Shown: positions 18,089 to 27,591 of the stretch, in pieces
How positions within the stretch are numbered: the first letter of the stretch is position 1
How the letters are laid out: every line of letters starts with the position of its first letter
Origin: GCA-2706205 sp964215955
GTDB lineage: Bacteria; Bdellovibrionota; Bacteriovoracia; Bacteriovoracales; Bacteriovoracaceae
Length of the DNA stretch: 64,000 bases
NCBI GenBank assembly: GCA_964215955.1
Contig: CAXPDR010000031.1
Span: 62,001 to 126,000 of the forward strand
Direction: 5' to 3'
Notes under the pieces: model-generated
What the model was told of the DNA's origin: nothing
Database searches by the model: none
What the model saw: the letters and a program-made list of their open reading frames with translations, nothing else
Program-made: the position numbers and the translations under genes

Positions 18089-19662
18089 GCTAAATTTCCT
18101 GTGGCCATTATTTGGTATTGAGGCCTATTTTGATTAATATTAAATGGGAGGATTTGAAAGTTAATACCTAACACTGAGTTTGCTTTACCTTCCCTGGCTT
18201 TGATTTTAAGCTCATTTATTGCTTTTTGATAAAAAGAATTTAAATTGGGCTTAAAGTCCTTTTGATTTGTTTGTTCCATAAACTGATTAAGTTTTATATA
18301 TTCGGACTGAGATGCGAAGGAGTTTTCTCTTTCAATTCTCATTTTACTCATTTTCGCTATATTTTTTGATTGAGAAATAATCTCATCTTCTAGCTCTCCA
18401 TTTTTTATGATGTCATTTGCATCAAGAGTTAGAACATGGGAGACAATTCCCAAGTGTTGAATTATTTTATAATCAGTAAGCTGAGGAAGAGAAGTTGTGA
18501 TGATATCTGTGTTATTGGTAAAACCTTTATGAAAATTCAGATTTTTACTTAGAGTTTTCTTATTAGTAAAACCTTTATCATTGGATTCATAGCTTTTTGG
18601 AGGATGAATTTCTTCAGTTAACCCCATTGTGATCTCTAAATCAAAATGTCTAAGTTTATGACAAATGATAATCGCTGCATATTCACTTAACCGTGGAATT
18701 AATAACTGTCCTCTGCGCATAGATGATACAATACTTTCTTTATCCTCAGCACCCATTATTTTTAATTCATCTAATATATTTGCAATGGACTCTATATCTT
18801 CAAAATATTTAAAACCTTTGATTATTATGGAAAATGGTGGTGTTGCTTCGCCTTGGAAACTTCCATATGAAGTTGAATTTCCAAAATCAGTTATTTCATT
18901 TAATGTTTTAGGTTGTTCCCATTGATTGTTGTTCTCGACTGGAATTGGTGTTTTGTTGTTAGTTTCAGTGGGAAGGAGATCTTCTTCTATTTTTGTTTCT
19001 AAAACATCATCTTCTTTCTGAAAAAGACTTGGTTCTTTGTCTTGTTCCTCTTGAACTGGCTCTTCTGGGAGTATTTCACTGGAAGTATCATTTAAGCCAA
19101 TTTTGTTATCAATGTTTGTTAAATCATTGAGAAAGTCCTCTGAGGATTCGGAGTTGCCGAAATCTTGAACTGAAATATCGTTATCAAAGTCTTCCTCGTT
19201 TGGGATTTGTATTGGAGTTTCTATTTCATTATCAATTTCTTGAAATGCTTCTAGTTGTGATTCCTCTGTTTGTTCCTCATCATCTAAACTTTGGAAGTTG
19301 GAATCAAAATCTCCGAATTCTTGTTCTGAGTTGTCAAATGAGTTTGAATTACTTTCATTATCTTGAAGACTATCATCGTTGAAGTTATTTTCATATTCAT
19401 TCGAATCGAAGTCTTCGTTCTCAGAGTAGGAATAAAAGTCTGTTGCCTCGTTTTGTTCCTGGCTTTCATTGGGATCATCTTTCTGAGAAGAGCTGTAGAA
19501 AGAATCATTTTCATCATCTTCTTCAGATTCATCCTCCTGGGAAGACTCTATCCCCATTTTATAAGCCATGTCGGTAAGATTTGTGAAATCCTCTTCTTCT
19601 TGTGACCTATCTATCTCAGGTAAATCCTCGATTTTAGTAATTTCATCTTTCTTATCACTCAA
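18070..19662 (-). CDS. Acidic protein with C-terminal YbjQ/UPF0145-like domain
   Basis: The first about 265 of 530 residues are extremely rich in Glu, Asp, Ser, Asn and Gln and look disordered. A compact segment (about 275-360, FSIIIKGFKYFEDIESIANIL) follows, with alpha/beta periodicity. The last about 140 residues match the YbjQ (PF01906) pattern: ITTSLPQLTDYKIIQHLGIV, a long helix, AINELKIKAREGKANSVLGI, and a final strand YQIMATGNLAWIE. YbjQ-like proteins form beta-barrel pentamers of uncertain role, sometimes called heavy-metal-binding. It starts at a TTG with AGGAG, 15 bases after secA. No membrane segment is seen. Confidence 0.65.
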   Translation of the reverse strand: MSDKKDEITKIEDLPEIDRSQEEEDFTNLTDMAYKMGIESSQEDESEEDDENDSFYSSSQKDDPNESQEQNEATDFYSYSENEDFDSNEYENNFNDDSLQDNESNSNSFDNSEQEFGDFDSNFQSLDDEEQTEESQLEAFQEIDNEIETPIQIPNEEDFDNDISVQDFGNSESSEDFLNDLTNIDNKIGLNDTSSEILPEEPVQEEQDKEPSLFQKEDDVLETKIEEDLLPTETNNKTPIPVENNNQWEQPKTLNEITDFGNSTSYGSFQGEATPPFSIIIKGFKYFEDIESIANILDELKIMGAEDKESIVSSMRRGQLLIPRLSEYAAIIICHKLRHFDLEITMGLTEEIHPPKSYESNDKGFTNKKTLSKNLNFHKGFTNNTDIITTSLPQLTDYKIIQHLGIVSHVLTLDANDIIKNGELEDEIISQSKNIAKMSKMRIERENSFASQSEYIKLNQFMEQTNQKDFKPNLNSFYQKAINELKIKAREGKANSVLGINFQILPFNINQNRPQYQIMATGNLAWIEKN

Positions 19663-19677
19663 AAAAGACTCCTATAG

Positions 19678-22236
19678 TTAAGCTCCATGACAATGTTTAA
19701 ACTTTTTACCTGAACCACAAGGACAAGGATCATTTCGGCCAACTTTAACCGTTTGTCTTCTTATAGGTGCTGCTGCTTCTTCGGCTTGTCTTTGAGCTTG
19801 CTCTTGTGCTCTTCTATGAGCCTCTAGTTGAGCTTCCAACATTTCCTGTTGTTGACGTTTGATTTGCTCAATTTCTTCTTGAGTGTAAAGTCTAACAGAG
19901 AATATTCTTTCAACTACTGCGCGTCTTATTTCTTCTTTCATTCCTTCATATAAGGAGAAAGCTTCTCTTTTATACTCTACTAATGGGTCCTTCTGTCCAT
20001 AAGAACGTAAATTAATACCTTCTTTTAGATGATCCATATTCAATAAATGATCTTTCCAAAGTTGATCAAAAGTAGAAAGTAATACTTCTCTCATGGTTAC
20101 CTTGACTTGTTCTGGATCATACTTTGAGAATTTATCTTCAAGTATTTCGGTCGCTTTAGTTTTGATGTATTCTGGTAAATTGGAGTTATGGTTTTTAGAA
20201 CATTCGTGAATGTCTAACTCCATGTCAGTTGAAAATATATTTTTAAATCCTAAATTTATATTTCCCCAATCCCATTCATTTAATGGTGCTTTAGGATCAC
20301 TTGGTCGGTTGATATCAGCTAGTTGATGAGAAACATCTTCAATCATCTCATCAATGAGAGTTCTGTTTCCATCGTCATCTAAAATCTCTTTTCTTAGTCT
20401 ATAGATGACTTTTCTTTGCTCATTCATAACATTATCAAAATCAAGAAGATGTTTTCTTATATCAAAGTTATGACCTTCAACCCGCTTTTGAGCTTTGGCG
20501 ATTTGATTAGAAAGAATCTTAGCTTCAATCGGCTCATCTTCTTTTAGTCCCATCTTTTCCATTAAGCCTTTAACCTTATCCGATCCAAAAACTCTCATTA
20601 GATCATCTTCTAAGGAAAGGAAGAACTTTGAGGCCCCTGGGTCTCCTTGTCTACCTGAACGTCCTCTTAGTTGGTTGTCGATCCTTCTAGATTCGTGCCT
20701 CTCGGTTCCGATAATGTATAAACCACCTGCTTTTTTCGTTTCTTCAGTCAATTTTATATCAGTACCTCTACCGGCCATGTTTGTGGCTATTGTTACGGCT
20801 CCAGGTTGACCTGCATTAGCTACGATATCCGCTTCTCTTTCATGTTGTTTTGCATTTAGGACTTCGTGCTTAATATTATTTTGCTTGAGATAGTTAGAAA
20901 TAATCTCAGATTCATCAATCGTAATTGTACCAACTAATACGGGTTGATTCTTTTTATGACATTCTGTTATAAGGTCTGCAACGGCTTTATATTTTCCATT
21001 TTTGTTCGCATAAATAACATCTGCAGCATCAATTCTAGCAATAGGTAAGTTTGTTGGAACAACAACGACTTCGAGATTGTATATTTTATTAAATTCTTCA
21101 GCCTCTGTATCTGCCGTTCCAGTCATCCCTGCAAGTCTGTTGTACAATTTAAAATAGTTTTGGAAAGTAATGGATGCAAGGGTTTGATTCTCAGATTTTA
21201 TTTCTACACCTTCTTTTGCTTCTATAGCTTGGTGTAGACCATCAGACCATCTTGAACCGTCTTTTAATCTTCCGGTAAACTCATCAACAATAATAACTTT
21301 GCCATCCCTTACAACATATTCTTTGTCATTATTAAATAGGGTATGAGCTCTTAGGGCTTGATTTACGTGGTGGAGTTTTTCAATATTAGCAACATCAAAT
21401 AAGTTATCTATTCCAAGAATTTCTTGTACTTTTACAACCCCTTGATCTGTTAACACTGCGGTATGAGATTTTTCCTCGACTGTGAAGTGTTCCTCTTTTT
21501 TTAACTTAGGAATGATTTTATTCATTTCAACATAGAGATCTGAGTTTCCTTCCGATGGACCTGAAATAAGTAACGGTGTTCTGGCTTCATCAATTAAAAT
21601 TGAATCTACTTCATCCACGATACAGTAATTATGCTCTCTTTGGACATAATCATCTAGATCAAACTTCATATTATCTCTAAGATAATCAAATGCGAATTCA
21701 TTGTTTGTTCCGTAAGTTACATCGCATTTGTAAGCCTCTTTTCTCTCTTCATCATCCATGTCATGAACAATACAACCAACAGTAAGGCCAAGCCAGTTGT
21801 ATAAAACGCCCATTTCTTGGGCATCTCTTGATGCTAGGTAATCGTTTACCGTAACTAAGTGAGCACCTTTTTGAGTAAGACCATGTAAATAAACAGGAAA
21901 AGCTGCGGTAAGTGTCTTACCTTCTCCTGTTTTCATTTCTGCTATTTTACCTTCACTTAAGACGAGACCACCAATCACCTGTACGTCATAAGGTCTCATT
22001 CCTAAAACCCTAACACTTGCTTCCCTTACAGTTGCAAATGCTTCAGGGATGATGTCGTTAATTGTTGATCCATTCTTAAGCATATTCCTAAATTTTGGAG
22101 TTTGAGCTTTAAGTTCTTCATCCGTTAATTTTTTCATTTGCTCTTCGAGAGAATTAATGTTTCGTAACATTGGCTTTAGCGCTTTTATGTCGCGGTCTTG
22201 CTTAGTTCCAAACACTTTCTTTAATACATTAATCAT
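19678..22236 (-). CDS. secA: Preprotein translocase ATPase SecA
   Basis: The 852-residue motor of the Sec pathway contains Walker A in MKTGEGKTLTAAF (about 103-115), the DEAD-like VDEVDSILIDEARTPL (about 209-224), helicase motifs MAGRGTDIKL and RGRSGRQGDPGAS, and the C-terminal zinc SEC-C motif GRNDPCPCGSGKKFKHCHG, which binds SecB and phospholipid. Length is near the usual 830-900. A Gln/Glu/Ala-rich linker (about 790-830) precedes the SEC-C end. The ATG has a GGAG site. It lies in a minus-strand run after a PP2C phosphatase and an M23 peptidase gene. Confidence 0.97.
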   Translation of the reverse strand: MINVLKKVFGTKQDRDIKALKPMLRNINSLEEQMKKLTDEELKAQTPKFRNMLKNGSTINDIIPEAFATVREASVRVLGMRPYDVQVIGGLVLSEGKIAEMKTGEGKTLTAAFPVYLHGLTQKGAHLVTVNDYLASRDAQEMGVLYNWLGLTVGCIVHDMDDEERKEAYKCDVTYGTNNEFAFDYLRDNMKFDLDDYVQREHNYCIVDEVDSILIDEARTPLLISGPSEGNSDLYVEMNKIIPKLKKEEHFTVEEKSHTAVLTDQGVVKVQEILGIDNLFDVANIEKLHHVNQALRAHTLFNNDKEYVVRDGKVIIVDEFTGRLKDGSRWSDGLHQAIEAKEGVEIKSENQTLASITFQNYFKLYNRLAGMTGTADTEAEEFNKIYNLEVVVVPTNLPIARIDAADVIYANKNGKYKAVADLITECHKKNQPVLVGTITIDESEIISNYLKQNNIKHEVLNAKQHEREADIVANAGQPGAVTIATNMAGRGTDIKLTEETKKAGGLYIIGTERHESRRIDNQLRGRSGRQGDPGASKFFLSLEDDLMRVFGSDKVKGLMEKMGLKEDEPIEAKILSNQIAKAQKRVEGHNFDIRKHLLDFDNVMNEQRKVIYRLRKEILDDDGNRTLIDEMIEDVSHQLADINRPSDPKAPLNEWDWGNINLGFKNIFSTDMELDIHECSKNHNSNLPEYIKTKATEILEDKFSKYDPEQVKVTMREVLLSTFDQLWKDHLLNMDHLKEGINLRSYGQKDPLVEYKREAFSLYEGMKEEIRRAVVERIFSVRLYTQEEIEQIKRQQQEMLEAQLEAHRRAQEQAQRQAEEAAAPIRRQTVKVGRNDPCPCGSGKKFKHCHGA

Positions 22237-22254
22237 TTATAAACTCCAATAGTT

Positions 22255-23352
22255 TTAATTTAAAATAAAATAAAGAGGATCAACAGCAATGCCGTTAACT
22301 CTTATTTCGTAATGTAGGTGAGGACCTGTTGAATAACCTGAGCTTCCAACTTTAGCTATTATATCTCCTCTTTTAACTCTTTGTCCGTTTTTAGTCAGTA
22401 TTTTTTGTGAGTGGGCATAGATTGTCTCAACTCCATATCCATGGTCTATTTGGACAAAAAGTCCAAAACCTGCCTTGTTTCCTGCATATGTTACAACACC
22501 ATCTGCGGGAGCAATAATTGGCGTTCCATAATTTGCGCCTACATCCAAACCTTCATGCATCTTTAAAACACCTGCTGTTGGGGAGATCCTGTGTCCAAAA
22601 TAACTTGTAATCCAGCCATTAGTTGGAAGGATTGTCGGTGTTGATTTCAGAATTGATTCTTTATCTAAAAGGTGTTTGTCTAATCCATGAATATCTTTTT
22701 CTAGCTTTTCGGCTAAATTTTTAATAATTGAATATTTAAAATCAAATTTTGCATATTCTGCTGCTAGTTCAAAACTGTTTTTAAGAAGGTCAGAAAATTT
22801 ACGGGTGATTTGATATTTTTGAGTCAGCCCAAAGTTTTCTGCAGTTTTCTTCTCATACAGGTGTTTAAGTTTTTGGTATTCTGGAAAATCGGTATAATTT
22901 TTAATCTTATCTTTGATGGAAGGCTCTAATTTTACTGAATCCTCTTTTTCCGTAGGTGGAGATGGATTGGTGTTATGGTCATCCATCATCATTTCTTTTT
23001 TGTCAGGAGATGTTGGGACAATAGGGGATGTATTGGTGACGTTCTCAAGACCTGTAATTATTTTTAGTTTATTTTCAAATGTTTTAATTCTTTCAAGATC
23101 ACTTCCAAGTGAGTTAATTTTCATTTGAAAAAGTTGAATTTGTTCTTTTAATTGTCTATTTTCAACACTGAGATGTTTATTTTCGCTCATTTGTTGAAGG
23201 ATTTTCCAGTAATCATACATTAGAATGCTTAAAAGAATTGATAAAAGAACTATAATAAAGGCAAGAGATCTTATAAAGATTCCTGGTAATTTAAAAGATT
23301 TTACTCCCTTATCTTTTTCGGGAATTATCATTAGGGTATAGTGCTTATCCAA
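22255..23352 (-). CDS. M23 (LytM-type) metallopeptidase with transmembrane anchor and coiled coil
   Basis: I choose the TTG start at 23350-23352 (MDKHYTLMIIPEKDKG), because a GGAG site lies six bases upstream; an in-frame GTG four codons earlier is less well placed. The protein has one transmembrane segment (about 28-50), a coiled coil (about 55-100), a Pro/Ser/Asp linker, more helix, and a C-terminal M23 domain. Both zinc motifs are intact: HEGLDVG (HxxxD) and HLHYE (HxH). It should cleave peptidoglycan crosslinks in the periplasm, or regulate envelope enzymes. It lies 18 bases upstream of secA. Confidence 0.88.
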   Translation of the reverse strand: MDKHYTLMIIPEKDKGVKSFKLPGIFIRSLAFIIVLLSILLSILMYDYWKILQQMSENKHLSVENRQLKEQIQLFQMKINSLGSDLERIKTFENKLKIITGLENVTNTSPIVPTSPDKKEMMMDDHNTNPSPPTEKEDSVKLEPSIKDKIKNYTDFPEYQKLKHLYEKKTAENFGLTQKYQITRKFSDLLKNSFELAAEYAKFDFKYSIIKNLAEKLEKDIHGLDKHLLDKESILKSTPTILPTNGWITSYFGHRISPTAGVLKMHEGLDVGANYGTPIIAPADGVVTYAGNKAGFGLFVQIDHGYGVETIYAHSQKILTKNGQRVKRGDIIAKVGSSGYSTGPHLHYEIRVNGIAVDPLYFILN

Positions 23353-23453
23353 ACATGACTCCACTTATACAACTGTTTGTTTTTTATAACCTACATATTG
23401 TAAGTTGAGCAAAATAATATTGCAATGAATCCTTGTTAAAATTAACAGTTTTC

Positions 23454-24194
23454 TTAAACAAAAATCAAAACAACGGATATATTATCTTGTCCACCGTTGG
23501 CATTTGCTTGGTGAATTAGTTGTTTGGTTGCGTTGTCTAATTTTTCTTGAGTTTTTAGGTCGGGATTCTCTAGGTTTTTGAGTATAATTTCTAAAATATT
23601 CTTGTCGCACACTTTGCCGTGAAGACCGTCAGAGCAAAAAAGAAATAGATCTCCATTTCCGTATTCGTAATCAAAGGTATCAACATCAAGTTCTTTGTCA
23701 AAGCCGACCGTTCTAGTCAGGATGTTTTTCTGAGGATCTTTTTTCGCCGCTTCACGATCATAAATTCCAAGTGAGACTTTTTCTTGAACAAGAGAATGAT
23801 CTTTAGTTATTTGAAAAAGTTTTTTATCTTTGATGAGATAGCCTCTAGAGTCACCTACATTGACGATATGAGCGTGACCATTTTGCAACATTATACCTGA
23901 AATAGTTGTCCCCATTCCTTTAAGTTCTTCATTCTCTGATCCATGTTGAAATATTGAGAGGTTAGTATGCTTTACTGCTTCTGTAAGCAAATCTTGGGGT
24001 TTTAATGTGTCGTTGTTGTTGATAAACTCAGGTAATACTTTTACGGCCATTTGAGAGGCAATATCACCTCCATTATGTCCACCCATCCCATCTGCAACTA
24101 TGAAAAAGTTTTTTTCTGGGTATAAGCAAATTGAATCTTGGTTTGTTTTTCGTTTTCTGCCTATATTAGTATCACCGCTGAATAAAATCGACAT
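23454..24194 (-). CDS. PP2C-family (Stp1-like) serine/threonine phosphatase
   Basis: The 246-residue single-domain protein carries the PP2C metal-binding motifs: SGDTNIGRKRKTNQDS (about 6-21), IVADGMGGHNGGD (about 32-44), a NVGDSRGYLI strand (about 116) and GGQDNISVVLI at the end (about 234). These place it with bacterial Stp1/PrpC phosphatases, which need Mn2+ or Mg2+ and reverse Ser/Thr phosphorylation. The ATG has a CGGAG site. It is divergent from prkA, a serine kinase, across 212 bases, which hints at opposing roles. The same minus-strand run continues into the M23 and secA genes. Confidence 0.9.
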   Translation of the reverse strand: MSILFSGDTNIGRKRKTNQDSICLYPEKNFFIVADGMGGHNGGDIASQMAVKVLPEFINNNDTLKPQDLLTEAVKHTNLSIFQHGSENEELKGMGTTISGIMLQNGHAHIVNVGDSRGYLIKDKKLFQITKDHSLVQEKVSLGIYDREAAKKDPQKNILTRTVGFDKELDVDTFDYEYGNGDLFLFCSDGLHGKVCDKNILEIILKNLENPDLKTQEKLDNATKQLIHQANANGGQDNISVVLIFV

Positions 24195-24406
24195 TCGGAC
24201 TCCGTTAAATAAAAAACTAAATTATGATATTAGTATAGCTTAAGGTTTTATTTGAGCAATTAATTTTTTTGCCGATAAATGGTATCAAAATGCTCCAGAT
24301 AAATTTTTCTTGTTTTTGGACACTTTACCTTTTAATTCATTGGGATTTAGGGGTAAAATAGTAATGTAACTATCTCACTTAGGTTGAGACAATTGGAGGA
24401 AGATAA

Positions 24407-26461
24407 ATGACTATCAATATTCGCAATTTCATTGAAGAAAATTATTCAAAAGAAGACTTTTCTCATCTTAACTGGGAAGGTTCTTTTCAAGACTATATAG
24501 ACTTGGTTGTTAAAAACCCGAGTATTTGTAGAAATTCATTCCAAAGAGTTCACGATATGATTATGTCATATGGAACTTCAACCTATACAGAATATAAAAA
24601 GGAAATTACCCGTTACCACTTTTTTGATGATCCCATTGAAAATGGTAAAGACGCTATTTTTGGTATTGATGTTCACTTAATGAAACTTGTTAATTTCTTT
24701 AAGTCTGCTGCCAGAGGATATGGTACAGAAAAAAGAGTTCTTCTTCTTCATGGGCCTGTAGGTTCCGCAAAGTCTTCTATTTCGAGATTGCTAAAAAAAG
24801 GATTAGAACATTATTCTAAAACGGATGAAGGTGCACTTTATACTTATGAATGGGTTTGTCCTGAAGAAACTGAAATTCTGGGTGGCGCAAAAGTTTTCCC
24901 TTCTCCAATGCATGAAGAACCATTAAAGCTTGTTCCCCTTGAAGTTAGACAAAAATTTTTAGAGAAACTTAATGCTGATAGCGATTCTCCTTTTAAAATC
25001 AAAATTAAAGGAGAGGTTAATCCAGCCTGTAGATTTATTCTTTCAGAGTTCATGAAGCAAAATGATGGTGATTGGAATGAGGTGATGAAATACATAAGAG
25101 TAAAAAGGCTTGTTCTGTCAGAGAAAGATCGTTTAGGAATTGGGACATTTCAGCCAAAAGATGAGAAAAACCAAGACTCTACAGAATTAACAGGTGATAT
25201 TAACTATAGAAAAATTGCCTTGTATGGGTCTGACTCTGATCCTCGTGCTTTTAACTTTGATGGAGAATTTAACATCGCCAATAGAGGAATTGTTGAGTTT
25301 ATAGAGATGCTAAAATTAGATGTAGCTTTTTTATATGATTTACTGGGAGCGTCTCAGGAGCAATCAATAAAACCTAAAAAGTTTGCCCAAACGGATATTG
25401 ATGAAGTTATTTTAGGACATACCAATGAGCCAGAATTTAGAAAGTTACAATCCAATGAATTTATGGAAGCTCTAAGAGATAGAACTGTAAAAATCGATGT
25501 TCCTTATATCACACGACTTGATCAGGAAATTAGAATCTATAAAAAAGACTTTAATGGCCAGACAATACCTCATATGCATATTGCTCCTCATACCCTTGAA
25601 ATGGCCAGTTTATGGGCCATTCTTACAAGACTTGAAGAACCTAAAAAGGCAGATCTAACGAAGCTACAAAAATTAAAACTTTATAATGGTAAAACTCTTC
25701 CTGGATATAATGAAGATAATGTAAAAGAGTTGAGAAAAGAAGCTATTAGAGAAGGACTTGATGGCATTTCTCCAAGATATATTCAAGATAAAATTTCCAA
25801 TTCATTAGTTAAAAATTCACATTCAGGTTGTCTTAATCCTTTTATGGTTTTTAATGAATTAGAGTCAGGTTTAAAGCATCATGGCTTAATTAGTTCTCCA
25901 GATCAATTAGATCACTTTAGAGAGAACTTAGCTGTTGCAAGACAAGAGTATGAAGACATTGTTAAAAATGATGTTCAAAAGGCGATTAGTGTTGATGAGA
26001 CTGCTATAGAAACTTTATGTGCTAACTATATAGATCACGTTAAAGCGTATACTCAAAAGGAAAAACTAAGAAATAAATATTCTGGAAAACTTGAGGACGC
26101 TGATGAAAGATTCATGAGATCTATTGAGGAAAAAATAGATATCTCTGAATCTATCAAAGACGATTACCGTAGAGAAATTATGCATTTTATTGGAGCCCTT
26201 GCAATTGAAGGTAAGCAGTTCGATTATAAAATGAATGAGACTCTTCATAGAGCACTTGAACTAAAACTTTTTGAAGATCAAAAAGATTCAATTAAACTAA
26301 CGACTATAATCTCTAATGTCGTAGATAAACAAACACAAGAGAAAATTGATGTTGTTAAAACCAGACTCATTAAAAATTTTGGTTATTGTGAGATTTGTGC
26401 AACAGATACTTTAAACTATGTTTCAAGTATTTTCGCCAAAGGTGACTCAATAAAATCTTAA
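24407..26461 (+). CDS. prkA: PrkA-family serine protein kinase (YeaG-like)
   Basis: The 684-residue protein has the PrkA AAA+ core: Walker A GPVGSAKSSISRLLKKGLE (about 123-140), an ATPase body with FNIANRGIVEFIEMLK (about 288-303) and GHTNEPEFRKL. The C-terminal PrkA kinase domain spans about 430-640. PrkA kinases act in stationary-phase or stress responses (YeaG in E. coli). The ATG is preceded by GGAGGA at spacing seven. A small inverted repeat, TCTCA...TGAGA at 24373-24389, lies just before the ribosome site and might affect expression. The two partner genes follow within 15 and 0 bases. Confidence 0.93.
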   Translation: MTINIRNFIEENYSKEDFSHLNWEGSFQDYIDLVVKNPSICRNSFQRVHDMIMSYGTSTYTEYKKEITRYHFFDDPIENGKDAIFGIDVHLMKLVNFFKSAARGYGTEKRVLLLHGPVGSAKSSISRLLKKGLEHYSKTDEGALYTYEWVCPEETEILGGAKVFPSPMHEEPLKLVPLEVRQKFLEKLNADSDSPFKIKIKGEVNPACRFILSEFMKQNDGDWNEVMKYIRVKRLVLSEKDRLGIGTFQPKDEKNQDSTELTGDINYRKIALYGSDSDPRAFNFDGEFNIANRGIVEFIEMLKLDVAFLYDLLGASQEQSIKPKKFAQTDIDEVILGHTNEPEFRKLQSNEFMEALRDRTVKIDVPYITRLDQEIRIYKKDFNGQTIPHMHIAPHTLEMASLWAILTRLEEPKKADLTKLQKLKLYNGKTLPGYNEDNVKELRKEAIREGLDGISPRYIQDKISNSLVKNSHSGCLNPFMVFNELESGLKHHGLISSPDQLDHFRENLAVARQEYEDIVKNDVQKAISVDETAIETLCANYIDHVKAYTQKEKLRNKYSGKLEDADERFMRSIEEKIDISESIKDDYRREIMHFIGALAIEGKQFDYKMNETLHRALELKLFEDQKDSIKLTTIISNVVDKQTQEKIDVVKTRLIKNFGYCEICATDTLNYVSSIFAKGDSIKS

Positions 26462-26475
26462 TGAAAGGAGAGTAG

Positions 26476-27591
26476 GTGGATCATCCTATTAAAAGAGACC
26501 ACGCTAGGTTTAGAAAAATTGTTAAAGGAAGAATAAGAGATAACTTAAGAAAATATGTTTCTCAAGGTCAACAAATTATTCCAAAAGGCAATGATCAATT
26601 TAAAGTTCCTATGCCTAGTATTGACATACCTAGGTTTCGATTTGGTGATAAATCGGAAGGTGGAACCGGACAAGGGCAAGGTCAAGAAGGTGATCCAATT
26701 GATGGACAGCCAGGTGAAGGTGAGCCAGGTCAAGGTGAAGCTGGTGAGGGTGAAGGTCTAAAAGAGTTAGAAGTTGAAATGGGTGTAGAAGAGCTAGCTA
26801 GTATTTTAGGAGAGGAGTTAGAGCTTCCTAAAATAGAACCTAAAGGCAAGCAGCAACTTTCTTCAACTGTGGATAAATACACTTCTATAGGAACCGTGGG
26901 ACCCGACTCATTAAAGCATTTAAAAAGGACTTATAAAGAAGCCTTAAAAAGACAAATGTCTATGGGTGTATATGATCCTTCCAACCCAAGAGTTATCCCA
27001 ATTAGAAAAGATTATAGATTTCGTTCTGCCGACACCAAAATTGAAATGGAAAATTCTGCAGTTGTTATTTATATGATGGATGTTTCTGGTTCTATGGGTG
27101 AAGAACAAAAAGAAATTGTAAGGACAGAGTCCTTCTGGATTAATCTTTGGTTAAAGTCTCAATATAAAGATATTGAAATACGCTATATAATTCATGATGC
27201 AACAGCGAAAGAAGTTGATGAAGATACATTTTTTAGAACTCGGGAGAGTGGTGGTACTTTGATTTCTAGTGCATTTAAATTATGTAAACAAATTATAGAA
27301 GAAGATTATAATCCAAATGAGTGGAATATTTACCCCTTCCATTTTAGTGATGGTGATAATTGGTCAGCAGATGATACTAAAGTCTGCATGAGTCTTCTTG
27401 ATGAATTTATTCTTCCAAATAGTAATATGTTTTGCTACGGACAAGTTGAAAGTCGTTATGGTTCTGGTCAGTTTTATAAAGATTTATCTCAAAAATATGG
27501 TACAGAGCACGACGATGTTATCTTAAGTAAAATAAAAAATAAGGAAGCAATCCTAGATTCAATCAAAGAGTTTTTAGGTAAAGGAAAATAA
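26476..27591 (+). CDS. yeaH: YeaH/YhbH family (DUF444) von Willebrand-like protein
   Basis: The 371-residue protein starts at a GTG. It has a basic N-terminus, a low-complexity Gly/Gln/Glu/Pro repeat section (about 57-95, repeats of GEGEPGQGE type) typical of the family, and a VWA-like domain with the MIDAS motif DVSGSMG (about 201-207) and a second metal-loop element SGGTLIS (about 258). It accompanies PrkA and SpoVR in many bacteria. Its molecular role is unknown, but conserved co-occurrence suggests one functional module. The stop codon overlaps the spoVR ATG by one base (TAATG). Confidence 0.92.
   Translation: MDHPIKRDHARFRKIVKGRIRDNLRKYVSQGQQIIPKGNDQFKVPMPSIDIPRFRFGDKSEGGTGQGQGQEGDPIDGQPGEGEPGQGEAGEGEGLKELEVEMGVEELASILGEELELPKIEPKGKQQLSSTVDKYTSIGTVGPDSLKHLKRTYKEALKRQMSMGVYDPSNPRVIPIRKDYRFRSADTKIEMENSAVVIYMMDVSGSMGEEQKEIVRTESFWINLWLKSQYKDIEIRYIIHDATAKEVDEDTFFRTRESGGTLISSAFKLCKQIIEEDYNPNEWNIYPFHFSDGDNWSADDTKVCMSLLDEFILPNSNMFCYGQVESRYGSGQFYKDLSQKYGTEHDDVILSKIKNKEAILDSIKEFLGKGK

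Noticed and set aside
26555..26761. Alternative frames in the Gly/Gln/Glu repeat of yeaH
   Set aside because: Open frames here result from the repetitive GGTGAAGGT-type sequence; the conserved YeaH frame explains the region.
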